In this document: piece after piece, positions 44,101 to 54,243 of the stretch
Position numbering within the stretch: the first letter of the stretch is position 1
How the letters are laid out: each line of letters opens with the position of its first letter
NCBI GenBank assembly: GCA_000442125.1
Contig: KE546965.1
Location: 2,604,001 to 2,668,000, forward strand
Source of the DNA: Opeltia flavorubescens
Taxonomy: Eukaryota; Ascomycota; Lecanoromycetes; Teloschistales; Teloschistaceae
Direction of reading: 5' to 3'
DNA: 64,000 bases
Made by a program: the position numbers and the translations under genes
Notes under the pieces: model-generated
What the model was told of the DNA's origin: nothing
Database searches by the model: none
The model's input: the letters and a program-made list of their open reading frames with translations, nothing else

Positions 44101-44802
44101 GCGCGAAATCCGTCACTAATTTCGAACTCCTTCCTCAACCACCACCGGAGCGTGCGCGCGATAATCCATGGCCGCAGTGGCCAAGGATCTACCGCGTTGA
44201 TTACGGACACACGGAAGTGAAAACCCACATGGGTAAAGACCCTCGCGAATATTGCGTCATGAGCGAGGAGTTTGTGGGTGATGATAACAATCATGTCTCC
44301 GGTATCAATGTCCATCGCGTTGAATGGACGAAGAGTGTCTCTGGGGGATGGGATATGAAGAAAGTCGAAGGGAGCGAACAATTTTTCCCGGCGCAGCTGG
44401 TGTTATTGTCGATGGGGTTTTTGGGGCCGGACGATCGTCTGCTGGGCACGGAGGTGGAGAAGGATGCGAGGAAGAATATTAAGACGCCGCCGGGGAAGTA
44501 TAATACTAATGTTCCTGGGGTGTTTGCCGCGGGGGATTGTCGGAGGGGGCAGAGTTTGATCGTTTGGTGAGTCACACGCAGTTTATTACTTTGTTCAATG
44601 GAGAGGTAGCTAATATATGTTGTGTTTGTGTAGGGGTATCAACGAAGGCCGTCAAGCNGCGAGGGATGTCGACACTTATCTCATGGGTGTGGGCACGCAG
44701 CTCCCGAAGACGGGCGGAATTGTCCAACGCGCTGCGTATGAGATTATGGGACACCCGGATAAGATGAAGGCACAAGCCATTGGTGTTGCGGGCGCGGCTT
44801 GA
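38105..44802 (+). CDS. GLT1: NADH-dependent glutamate synthase (GOGAT)
   Basis: Converts glutamine and 2-oxoglutarate to two glutamates with NADH; the second half of the GS-GOGAT ammonium route. Exons 38105-38277, 38332-38372, 38429-39100, 39149-41831, 41888-44566 and 44634-44802 give 2138 aa, as in other fungi. The propeptide ends before Cys52 ([14 protein letters not shown]), the glutaminase nucleophile. The FMN/synthase half includes [14 protein letters not shown] and [11 protein letters not shown]. The 3Fe-4S ligands are in CIMMRKCHLNTCPVG, which intron 4 splits. The GXGXG region follows, then the beta-like half with the cysteine clusters [16 protein letters not shown] and [12 protein letters not shown], and the FAD and NAD sites [20 protein letters not shown] and [13 protein letters not shown]. 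One ambiguous base is at 44658. Identity is certain. Confidence 0.98.
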
Positions 44803-45364
44803 GAGAAACACGAAATCGAAAATGACAGGGGGGGTGGGTGGAGAAGGTGATGATACCAAAAATTCGACTTGTTCATATATCTACGATGGATATGACTGAA
44901 AGGGGATATATACATACGGCAAGTTCTTCAAGGGATTTGTACGATGATGGTTGACGACGACGACAATACAAAAACGCATGGTTGAGAGATACGATCGTTT
45001 TGCATGGCTCGTCTGTTGCGTTGTTACTGTATTTGGCTACTTGAATCTTGCGGTCTGTTCTTGCGATGTTGCACTGAGTGAGCGTTTCCCTTTGCATGAG
45101 ATGGTTTCATAAAGGCCTTTTCGTCCAATCGTTTTCTTATGCAAGGCGTTGGCTCTCTTTGTATGTACTTTTGCAAGAAGATGTTCGGATAGTAAATTTG
45201 ATATCATTAAAATTACTATCATAGAGAGAGAGCGAGAGAGAAAGAATGCGCAGGAAGTTTGATTGCCTGAGCTGCAGGTTTGTGGGCTCTCAAGTATAGG
45301 TGAATTATATGGAATTACATACAACCAACCCTCCCGATCCTTCCGTCTCAAAGCTCCTCAGCCT
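44803..45364. other. Convergent intergenic region of GLT1 and CNS1
   Basis: 562 bp between two stop codons, holding both 3' UTRs. It contains a GA-rich tract at about 45223-45243. Nothing else stands out. Confidence 0.5.
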
Positions 45365-46809
45365 TCAGCCCCTCCCCCTTCGCGCTCTCATCTCCTCCAC
45401 CCATCCCCCTACTTTCCCCTTTGGAACAACATATACCCTAACAATCCCATCTAAAATTTCCACTTTCCCGCCTGATAACAGGTCTAGAAGCCGTACCTTT
45501 TTACCAACTTTCACCATCCCGCCGTCTTTTGTCGACATAAAAGACTCCACGCCCGAGATTGTGTATTCCCTATTCTTATCCCACGGTGGCCCTGAATTTC
45601 CTTCCTCCCTGCCGCTGCCTTCGCCGCTCCCCTTCTCCCGCCCGCCCTGCTCGCTGTGCTCGCTTCCTAGAACGAGTTCTAGCACATCACCCCAAACATC
45701 CGTCTCTGCCACTTTTTTCAAAAAATCGCTCTGCCCATCCACGGGATATAGCACCAGGACAGGGAAATACAATTTACTAGTCACCTTAAGCGGATCTTCA
45801 AGCTGAATAACCGCATCTTCCAACTCCGGCGGTTTTTCCGATTTGGTTACTTTTATACCTCTGGCGTTTAGAGCTGCGCTTAGACATAGTTCTTCTTTTT
45901 TCCGCTGTTCGGCTGCTGAGATCCGTTGCGCGTTTTTCTCGTTGAAAGTGGATTGGGATGAGAGGATTTGGTCTCGGAGGGTGAGGAAGGAGGTGTGCTG
46001 TGGGGAGGGACGTTTTGAGGGGTTTGTTGATTTTAGAGTGGGGGATGTGAGGGCTAGGCCGCGGGTGCAGAAGGAGAGGGAGAGGGGGTGTTGGGAGAGG
46101 TGGAGGAGGGCGAGGGAGGAGCGGTAGAGGGCTTTTTGGGAGGTGGGGGATAGGGAGAGGGCGTGTGTGGTGTCTTGGAGGGTGGAGCGGTAGTTTTCTA
46201 TTTGGGGTCAGTTTAATTGTGTTTAGAGTTTTGGGGGAAGGGGCTTTACGGAGTTCGAGGTTGCAGAGGGAGCGATTTGTGTAGCATGCTTCTTCTACTT
46301 GCTTCTCCTTTTGATTTTCACTTTCCTCTTCTTCGGGAGATAGTGGGGCGTCTTTCGGGTCTTTGGGCGCCTTGAGAGCTAGGATTGCCTTGGTGTAGTA
46401 TTCTTTGGCGTCTTTCCACTTCTTTCCAGCTACCATTTCGTTGCCTCTTTCTTTGAAGCCGAGGGCGATTTCTGCCCTAGTACCCTCATATTGGAGGGCT
46501 CGTATGGCTTCGACTTGTAGGTTCTCCTCTGAGCCTATGATGCTGGGATTGTTAGCTAGGAGTTTTCAGTGGGAAGGCGTTGTGGAAGAGGGGAGGGTGG
46601 GATGTACCATCTGGACCACCGGCTTCGTCCAGGCTGGTCATGAATAAGGGTGTCTTTTTCAGGAGTTGGACGAGCTCGTCGGTGGAATGCGATCGGACTG
46701 AGTCCATGACTGGAGGTAGAGGGGGGTTTTGGGAGGCATCTTCGTTCGTGGGTTTAGCAGGAATGGGAAACGGAGTCTCAGCTGATGGTGGGAGATCTGT
46801 TGAAATCAT
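45365..46809 (-). CDS. CNS1: TPR co-chaperone Cns1 (TTC4 homologue)
   Basis: Binds Hsp90 and Hsp70 through TPR repeats and helps translation elongation factor 2 fold in yeast. Exons 46608-46809, 46250-46534 and 45365-46197 give 439 aa. The N-terminal motif STDELVQLLKKTPLFMTSLDE is diagnostic. The TPR region runs from EIALGFKERGNEMVAGKKWKDA through EACYTNRSLCNLEL (joined by intron 2 to QNYRSTLQDT) to QKALYRSSLALLHL. The C-terminal globular domain contains YFPVLVLYPVDGQSDFLKKV and RVYVVPKGKVGGWVEEM. The start at 46809 (MISTDLPPSAETP) is preferred over an upstream in-frame ATG at 46986, which would add 59 unconserved residues. It is divergent from HSF1. Confidence 0.92.
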
Positions 46810-47530
46810 CTTAGTTATTTTGGTGCCTTCAGTTTTCAATTTGTACGACCAAATGGTAGAAGCAGCAAAATGTGGCCTTGAGTTCTTTCGTTTGATACTA
46901 TGCTGCTTGGCGGATGACACCTTGGCGGGGATCTCTCCGCACCAATCGGAAACTGGAAGGAGAATCTCGGATTTTAAACAGTCCACATTATTATTGACGT
47001 CGTTATTACCACCAACTCTCCAGTTTCTGTATTCGAATCATTGTCTTCGTCTGTATTTAACTTTGCTCCTCTATCTGCTTAGAAACAGTATTCGTCCTTC
47101 ACCTCATCAGCCTCACTACATTACACATCACCGGTAGCCTTGCAACTTATTGAAGCGGAAGCAACTGCCATCCACTACTGCCTGTCGATTCTTCAGTGAA
47201 GTCTTCGCCTTTTCTTCAATTGTCGCTGTGCTGGATTAAGACCAGACTTTCCATTCCAAGCTCCATTGCTGCAATACCCTTCTCCTCCGTATCGACCATG
47301 AGGGGAGGCTTTCCCTGCTAGGCACCAAACCACGTTGCGAATAACATCTGCTACGTACCCGGGCCCATCTGGCAACAATCTAAGAGAACGTATGCACCAG
47401 ATGAAGGACGGTATTCACGCGGTAATAGATACACAACACGACTCTGGACGTCGAAGACTTCTCCCCGGAAGAATACACCAACGTATACCTTGTCCCTCCC
47501 GAGGGATAAGGCCTTGTTAGAGAGAGCGGC
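46810..47530. promoter_or_regulatory. Divergent promoter region of CNS1 and HSF1
   Basis: 721 bp between the two start codons. I found no perfect three-unit heat-shock element here, unlike upstream of Hsp70. The right part forms the HSF1 leader and contains an upstream frame at 47392-47520. Confidence 0.5.
47392..47520 (+). promoter_or_regulatory. Possible upstream open reading frame of HSF1
   Basis: ATG at 47392 opens a 42-codon frame (MHQMKDGIHAVIDTQHDSGR...) that stops at 47520, ten bases before the HSF1 start codon. If it is in the transcript, it would sit where reinitiation or translational control could act. Confidence 0.4.
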
Positions 47531-49815
47531 ATGTCTCAATCGGTTTCTCGGAAACGGCCTGCGCCAGGAGCATCTCCTGTCGTCCAACAAGCACAGTCCT
47601 CAATCGATACATCACGCTCGGCGCAACCGGCTTATCCACAAAATCTTCAATGGAATACGCCAAATCAGCCTTCTATAGCTTCGTCTTCTTATCCTCCTGC
47701 TACTGGCAGCTATCCTTCTCTTTCGCAGAGTACAATACAGCAGCAGCAGCAGCTTTCATCAAACCAATTAGCCCGAAGATCTCAGGCCCAAGATCTAGCA
47801 CATTCTCACAATGCATCTTCCACCAGCGGCAACGCTGATACGTGGCCTTTGTTTGGCCCCAAAAAGCCCCAACAGCTGACTGAGACGGGATGGGAGAACG
47901 ATGGGGATGAACTGGATCGGAGGGCATTGATTGCGAAGAAGGATGCACAAGCTAAACGGAAGCAGATACCGCCATTCGTGCAGAAATTGAGCAGGTGAGT
48001 ATCAATTGTGGTAGCGTTCTACGGGATATTCCATCGTACTAACCAGGTATTAGTTTCCTTGATGAAGATCGAAATACGGACCTCATCCGCTGGTCGGCAG
48101 ATGGCGATGCATTCATCGTCATTGACGAGGATGAATTTGCTCGGACCTTGATCCCGGAACTTTTCAAACACAAGAATTACGCATCATTCGTCAGACAGCT
48201 CAATATGTACGGCTTCCACAAGAAGGTCGGGCTTTCGGACAATTCGATGCGCGCTAGTGAAAGGAAGAACAAGAGTCCAAGCGAGTATCATAATCCCTAT
48301 TTCAAAAGAGGACGACCAAATTTGCTGTGGTTGATACACAAGCCGAAGAACACACCGTCAAGAGGTGGTGGAAGAGTAAATCGAGGAAGACAAGAGGATA
48401 GCAACATGGATGATGATGTGGAAGATGTACTTGATGTAGATCAGACAATTCACCCAAATCAAGCTGCCAATGATGCTCCAAATTTACGGCATGGACGACA
48501 ACCGTTGATGATAAGCAATGGCGGAATTGGCAATGCTCCCCAAGATCTGGCGGCAGTGCAAGAAGAGCTACAAGCTGTTCGCAAGCAACAACAGATGATT
48601 GCAAGCCTTCTCCAGAAAACGCGGCAAGAGCACGAACAACTCTACGGTCAAGCGGCAAATTTCCAGAAACTGCACGACCGACACGAGAGCTCCATCAACG
48701 CGATCCTAACATTTCTGGCAACCGTCTACAACCGAAACTTGGAAGGCAAAGGAGGGCCAAACTTCGGAGGCATGTTTGGGTCTATTTCACAGGATACACA
48801 AGCACAGGGTAACGTGGTCGATGTGGGCGATTATAATGGCCAGAATGTGGTGAGCGGTCAAAGCCAGGGCGGATATCGGAGGCAGCCGCTGCTCCTAGGT
48901 GCGCCACCAAGCGAGTATCGGGGAGGCTCAATTGTATCACCAGGAACACCTGCAGATAGCCCTGCCACGGACCGACCCTTTCCAGGACGAACGCCAGGAG
49001 GCGCTAATTCTCCAGTCGCACGAGAAGTGTTTGATACACCGTCCAACCGATCATCGCAAAGTCCTCAAGTCAAGCCTGATGCAGGGAACAATGGCCAGCC
49101 TTCAGAGGCCGACATCCTATCTATGATTCAGTCCAGCAACGCCAGCCAGCCGTTTTCTAATGGGTCACAGATGAATTTCCCCGAGGCCTTAACACACCTG
49201 CAGACGGCAGATGGTCAACGACCACTGACAGCAAATCAACGTAATGATGCGTTAAGGCTCATCGCATCTACGGCAGGGAACTCATCTGCTAAAGGCGAGA
49301 ACGCGTTGACGATGCCCAGCCCGCCAATGCCGACCATGGCGCAATACATGCAAAGCAAGGAACGGTTGGACGAACTATCCAATGCACTCAAAGAGCAAGA
49401 TTCCAAAGTCAATCAGTTGTCGAGCGTCCTTGCACCGCTGAGCCCTAGTGGATCCATCCCAGGAATCACGGATACGCAGAACTACGGTGACCCCGGGGCC
49501 AATGATATACTAGAGCTTGACCAGATCTTCAACAGCGGTGACTACTTTAATGACAATCCAGCAGGCGACTTCACTATCGGCTCGAATGAGCCATTACCCG
49601 ATTTCAATTTCGATACGGATAATGGGATCGGTGCGGAGGCAGAGAATTCCCCTCTGTTTGGGTTCGATGGGACGGCGGATGAAGGACCGGAAGGATCGGC
49701 GGTAGAAACTGTCAATAGCAGCGAAGGGACGAGTCCGGCGGCGCACTGGGTGGAAGATCATGAAGCGGGGCAAGAGGAGGGAAGAAAAGCACAGAAAAGA
49801 CGGCTAAGGGAGTAG
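47531..49815 (+). CDS. HSF1: Heat-shock transcription factor
   Basis: Binds heat-shock elements as a trimer and activates chaperone genes. Exons 47531-47994 and 48054-49815 give 741 aa. The N-terminus is Ser/Gln-rich. The winged-helix DNA-binding domain covers about residues 146-252: IPPFVQKLSSFLDEDRN, FARTLIPELFKHKNYASFVR, LNMYGFHKKVG, YFKRGRPNLLWLIHKPKN. The intron splits it at KLS|FLDE (GTGAGT, branch ACTAAC, TTAG), a common fungal position. A hydrophobic-repeat trimerisation segment follows near VQEELQAVRKQQQMIASLLQKTRQEHEQL. The C-terminal half is disordered, with acidic and aromatic patches (DILELDQIFNSGDYF, PLPDFNFDTDNGI) that look like activation sequences. Its likely target Hsp70 is at the left edge of the window. 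Confidence 0.95.
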
Positions 49816-51193
49816 AGTATTGTTACGATTTGATGTACGCGATGATTCCCACTGATGACGGGTTTTACGGCCTGTTCTAAGCATATAGCATCTTTATGGT
49901 TCATGAAGCAGAGAGCAAACATGATTGTCTCTCACCCCAAGGGGAAATCGTCAGCTGTAATTTTTATAGACACTCACAGAGATCATGACGTATCGTGTAC
50001 TAGTTCTGCTGCTGCGGACACTGCTTGCAAACCACGGTATCAGTAGTAGCGCCAGGACCCTTCCCTCCGCCTCCAAACCGCCTTAAACTCGTGATATTGA
50101 ATACCTAATAGATGGACCTTTCCTCCCGAGATTCTGGAGAACGAATGACATCGATCTCATGACTCTAGAGCAGCTCGTGCATCCTCGAAGTGGATGGTCC
50201 ACCTTCCTTTCTTCGTCAGTTACTCCGCAGGCCGAAGATTCGACAATAGGCTGCTTCTGCCACCATTCTCCGGGGATGAACCTTACACATGCTGTCCGAG
50301 TAGTACATGTACCCCGCAATATGCTAACTGCCAGGTGCCGCGGTTGCATTTCCCCATACTCACCGGCTGATCATCCTGAATGACTGGATATCCCGAACTC
50401 TATCTCGACGACGGACCAAGCAAATGCCATGTTCCTGCTTACAAGCTTTGCATGCGGCATCTGCAGTATCTCCCATCACCCGCATGGCTTGAGTTAGAAG
50501 CCGCTCTCGCTTGCATACGCCATACGGTTCCTTGAACATGGGTTTCATCTGCCTTGTCGCCTTTCATTGGCGAAGTCCTTGGGTGATTTTATCTGTTGTG
50601 CTTGCACTTCAATAGCCTTAGCTTCACGCTCCATTCTCATGCCATGCAGCACTGTTCTACATGCTCGCGTCATTGGACACAATATTTTCCATTTAGCTTT
50701 CTTGCTGAAACGATGACCATTTCTTTCGAAAGTCCTCTAGTTCCAAATCTATTCATATCGAGCACTGTTTATGTATTATGCAGCTGTTTCGTGTAGACCA
50801 GGATGGCTACCGTTGCTCAACACGGCAGTCTCCCAAACTAGGAAGTTGTAATTTCCGCTGCTCGTTGACCTCGAGGGGAAGGTACCGCAGTGATTTGAAC
50901 CTTGCAGGTTGTCTGGATGACCTTTGTGCTTGTGCTCCTAGGCTATGTTTATGTTGCCTGCCGGGGAGAGGCAATAGGCAAGGAGAGGCAATGAATGGCA
51001 AAGGACGGCTAGAATATTAAATACATAAAGATCAGTTCCCTGTCTCTAAACCATTTCTCAAGTTTTTCATTCTTCTTTTTCGGAGAGAATTGCTTCACGG
51101 CCTGATCGGCCCATCTGTATAGCTAGAGACTTCAGTTTGGGACTCTAACCGATTTTCTCTCATCTCATCGGTCACCATCCTCCTTCTCTCAAG
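49816..51193. other. Intergenic; right part is the gtaA promoter
   Basis: 1.38 kb with no convincing gene. On the minus strand near 50890-50910 the run GGTTCAAATC resembles a tRNA B box, but no cloverleaf could be drawn. Short T-rich tracts precede the glutaminase gene. Confidence 0.5.
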
Positions 51194-53710
51194 ATGCAAC
51201 TGTTTCAACTAGTCGCCTTTGTACTCTGCTCTATATTTTCTCACAGTGTTCATGCCCTGTCTTACGTTCCTCTTCAACCACCTTCATATCCATTGGCCGT
51301 AAGAAATCCTTATTTGTCAGGTAGGTCTCTCAACTTTGACAATGTACAACACTGTCCTGAACAGATTTAGCATGGATGCCAGGGTCATTTGTGGCGAACC
51401 TTCCAACCTCGACGCCTCAATTCTGGGCCGGGCAGAATCTAACGCTTGGGATTCTGGCTCGAATCAACGGTCAGGCCTATAGCTTGCTCGGTCTACCGTC
51501 CCCACCCAGTGGTATCAAAGAAGCTTCTGTTTCTAACGCCGAGTACACGGCCACCCACACCTATTTTACTTTGCTTGCGGGAAATGTATCCATTACGCTT
51601 GATTTCCTCTCCCCTGTGTCTCCAAGCAATTACATTCGACAGTCCTTGCCATTTAGTTACCTGACCATCACCACCGCCAATGCTGCTGGAGATGATATTC
51701 AGGTTTACGTAGATCTGGACGAGACTTGGACCGGTCAAAGCGGCAACACCGGCAGTAGTTTCTCCGTTTCTGACGGGACTTCGGTCTTCCGGCTCGCAGT
51801 CAACGGCGCTGAAATTTACACGCAGAATGCCATGGACCAAGCTTTGTGGGGTGAAGCTGTCTTTGCCTCGAGAGCTTCGAACTTGACGGCACTTACGTCC
51901 CAAATTGGCGATCCGAATTCAGTCAGAGGACTCTTTGCCAGTAATGGTACCTTGAGTGGCTCTACGACTGCGACATACAAAGCAGGCGATGTTGTGGGCA
52001 TCGCGCAGGATCTCGGCTCTGTAGCTTCAACTGCTTCAGTCACATATGCCATCGGCTACGCCAGAGATGCGGCTATCAATTACCTTGGTAATGCTCGGGC
52101 ATCATACTACACAGCAACCTACAATGGCTCCATCGCGGCAGTCAATCATTTCCTTGACGACTATGCTGATGCTGAGACTGAAGCATCAACTTTGGATTCA
52201 GACATTAATAGCAAAGCAACCAACGCAGCTGGGGCGAACTACTCGGATATTGTGACATTGAGTGTCCGACAAGCATATGGTGCTGCTGATCTTACCATTC
52301 CAGCCGATACTCTCGATACGAATGATGTGACCCTGTTCTTGAAAGAGATATCCAGTGACGGCAACGTCAATACTGGTATGGAACAACTTCCCTAGCCCTC
52401 GTCGATGTTCAAATGGTACTAATATATCCAACTCTTAGTCGATGTCATCTACCCAACCTTCCCAATCTTCTACGTCATGGACCCCGAATACATCCGCCTA
52501 GTCCTCGAGCCTGTAGTCCAATACCTAGAAATGGGTCGCTGGCCACAAGTAAGCCTCCCCTTCTTCCCCTCCATCTCCATCCCCGCATCCAAAATTACTA
52601 AACCACGAACTCAAGCCCTACACAATCCACGACATCGGCTCTTCCTATCCCAACGCCACCGGCCACGACGACGGCCAAGCCGAACCCCAACCCATCGAAG
52701 AAACAGGAAACATCCTCATCCTCGCCTACGCCTACACAAAAGCCTCCAATTCCTCCACCTTCGCAAATGCTCACCGCACCCTCTTCCAATCTTACGCAGA
52801 CTATCTCGTCGCTAATGGACTGAATATAGCCTCGCAGCTCTCGACAGATGATGGCGCGGGCCCCCTTCCTAACCAAACTAATTTGGCGATCAAAGCGGCT
52901 GTAGGCCTCACTGCGTTTGGAGCTATGTACCCAGACGCAGAAAACTACACCGCTATCGGAAAATCTTATGCCAACGAGCTCTACAATAACAGTCTAGCGA
53001 CCGATGCGGGAAAAACGCATTTCCTACTCCAGTACCCGGAGGAATTGAATAATGGAAGTGATACGTACTCTACGACTTTTAACCTGTATCCGGATTTTCT
53101 GCTTGGGTTGGATACGTTCCCGAGGGAGGCGTTTGATATGCAATCGGCGTTTTATCCGAGTGTGAGGGCGGAGGCGGGGGTGCCGTTGGACTCGTACGTT
53201 TCTTTGTTCCTTACCTTTCCTACCCCAGAAATTCAGAATCTTCTCCTCTTTCCGGTCCTATCCTATACACCCACACCCCATCCTGCCCCTTCCCACTCTT
53301 ATATCCCTCTTCACAACCCCGCACTCGTCCCCTCCCCTCCTCCCCTCCCCCTTCCCCCCTCCGTCCCATCATCCCAAACTAACAAAACCCCAAAAAGACG
53401 CGTCCCCTGGTCCAAAACAGACTGGTCCCTCTTCGCTGCTTCTTCATCATCGCCCTCCACACAATCTCTACTGATAAACGATATCCACGCTTTCATCTCC
53501 AATACGTTGAATACAGCGCCGTTCTCAGATCGGTTTTTTGTGAAGCAGGGGACTGGTGAGAAGAGGGAAGGGGTTGTGCAGGAGAGTGGGTCGGTAGAGG
53601 AGGGGTTTAGAGAGGAGGAGGAGGGGGAGCCGGGAGAATATTTCGATTTCAGAGCCAGGCCTGTCGTGGGGGGACATTTTGCTTTATTGGCTGCGAAGGG
53701 TGCGGCATGA
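51194..53710 (+). CDS. gtaA: Secreted glutaminase A
   Basis: Extracellular enzyme of the fungal GtaA family that hydrolyses glutamine to glutamate and ammonia. Exons 51194-51320, 51371-52375, 52439-52548, 52616-53193 and 53398-53710 give 710 aa, the usual length. The signal peptide is MQLFQLVAFVLCSIFSHSVHA. Family motifs: PLAVRNPYLSAWMPG, WAGQNLTLGILARINGQAY, IVTLSVRQAYGAADLT, VDVIYPTFPIFYVMDPEYIRL, HDIGSSYPNATGHDDGQAEPQPIEETGN, FNLYPDFLLGLDTFP, RVPWSKTDWSLFAA. Many N-glycosylation sequons fit secretion. Intron 4 is long (204 nt) and pyrimidine-rich, with a CTAAC branch. The C-terminal 60 residues hold an unusual Glu-rich insert (FREEEEGEPGEYFDF) before the conserved RPVVGGHFALLA. It lies 8.9 kb from intracellular GLT1. 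Confidence 0.95.
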
Positions 53711-54243
53711 GAGATGAATTCGCAAGATGAAATAACTTTGGGCGGGCTCGTATATATATATATTCTTTTATTCATTGATATATCTGTATACGAATCCCCA
53801 CAAAAGCCAAGAAGAAAAAAATACATCAGTGCTATTGAAAATCCTAGTGGTATTTCATCTAGCTCTCTCCAAATATCTATCTGTCTACTTCTTACTATTG
53901 GCATCGCTTGCAAGTGTGAAAAACGAGTGTCATCAGATTCGCCTCCACCAACCTAAAAGCCCGTCAATTTATCGCAATTCAAACCAGAGCATGGCAAATC
54001 ATAAAAACTTTCCAGTAAAAAAACCTAAGTTGCATACTGCCTGCCTGTCTTGCCCTGTAAAATATGGTAATTACCTCTAAACCATCTCTTCTCTTCTTCG
54101 TCCATTTTTACTCATCTCATCCAAACATCATCTTCCTCCCCCCTTCTATCTTCCCCTTCACCTCTCCTTATCTCATCACCCTCTCCTCAATCCCTCCTCT
54201 CTCCCTCCCCCTCCCCTCCCTCCACAACCCCCCCATCCACCTG
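53711..54243. other. Convergent intergenic region
   Basis: 533 bp between gtaA and the MATH/RING gene, holding both 3' ends. It includes a TA dinucleotide run at about 53751-53763 and a pyrimidine-rich tract toward 54240. Confidence 0.5.

Noticed and set aside
45223-45243. GA-rich tract as a functional element
   Set aside because: Simple low-complexity sequence in a convergent 3' region; no other signal.
46870-46980. Heat-shock element upstream of CNS1 (repeated GAA units near 46948-46965)
   Set aside because: The GAA units are in the same orientation with 6-7 bp steps, which does not fit the alternating 5-bp unit rule.
46986-46986. Upstream ATG as the CNS1 start
   Set aside because: It would add 59 residues without family resemblance; the ATG at 46809 precedes the conserved N-terminal region.
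50881-50960. tRNA gene on the minus strand (GGTTCAAATC resembling a B box, TAGCCTAGG resembling an A box)
   Set aside because: No acceptor stem pairs with the 3' side and no anticodon arm can be drawn; at most a chance match or an old tRNA-derived scrap.
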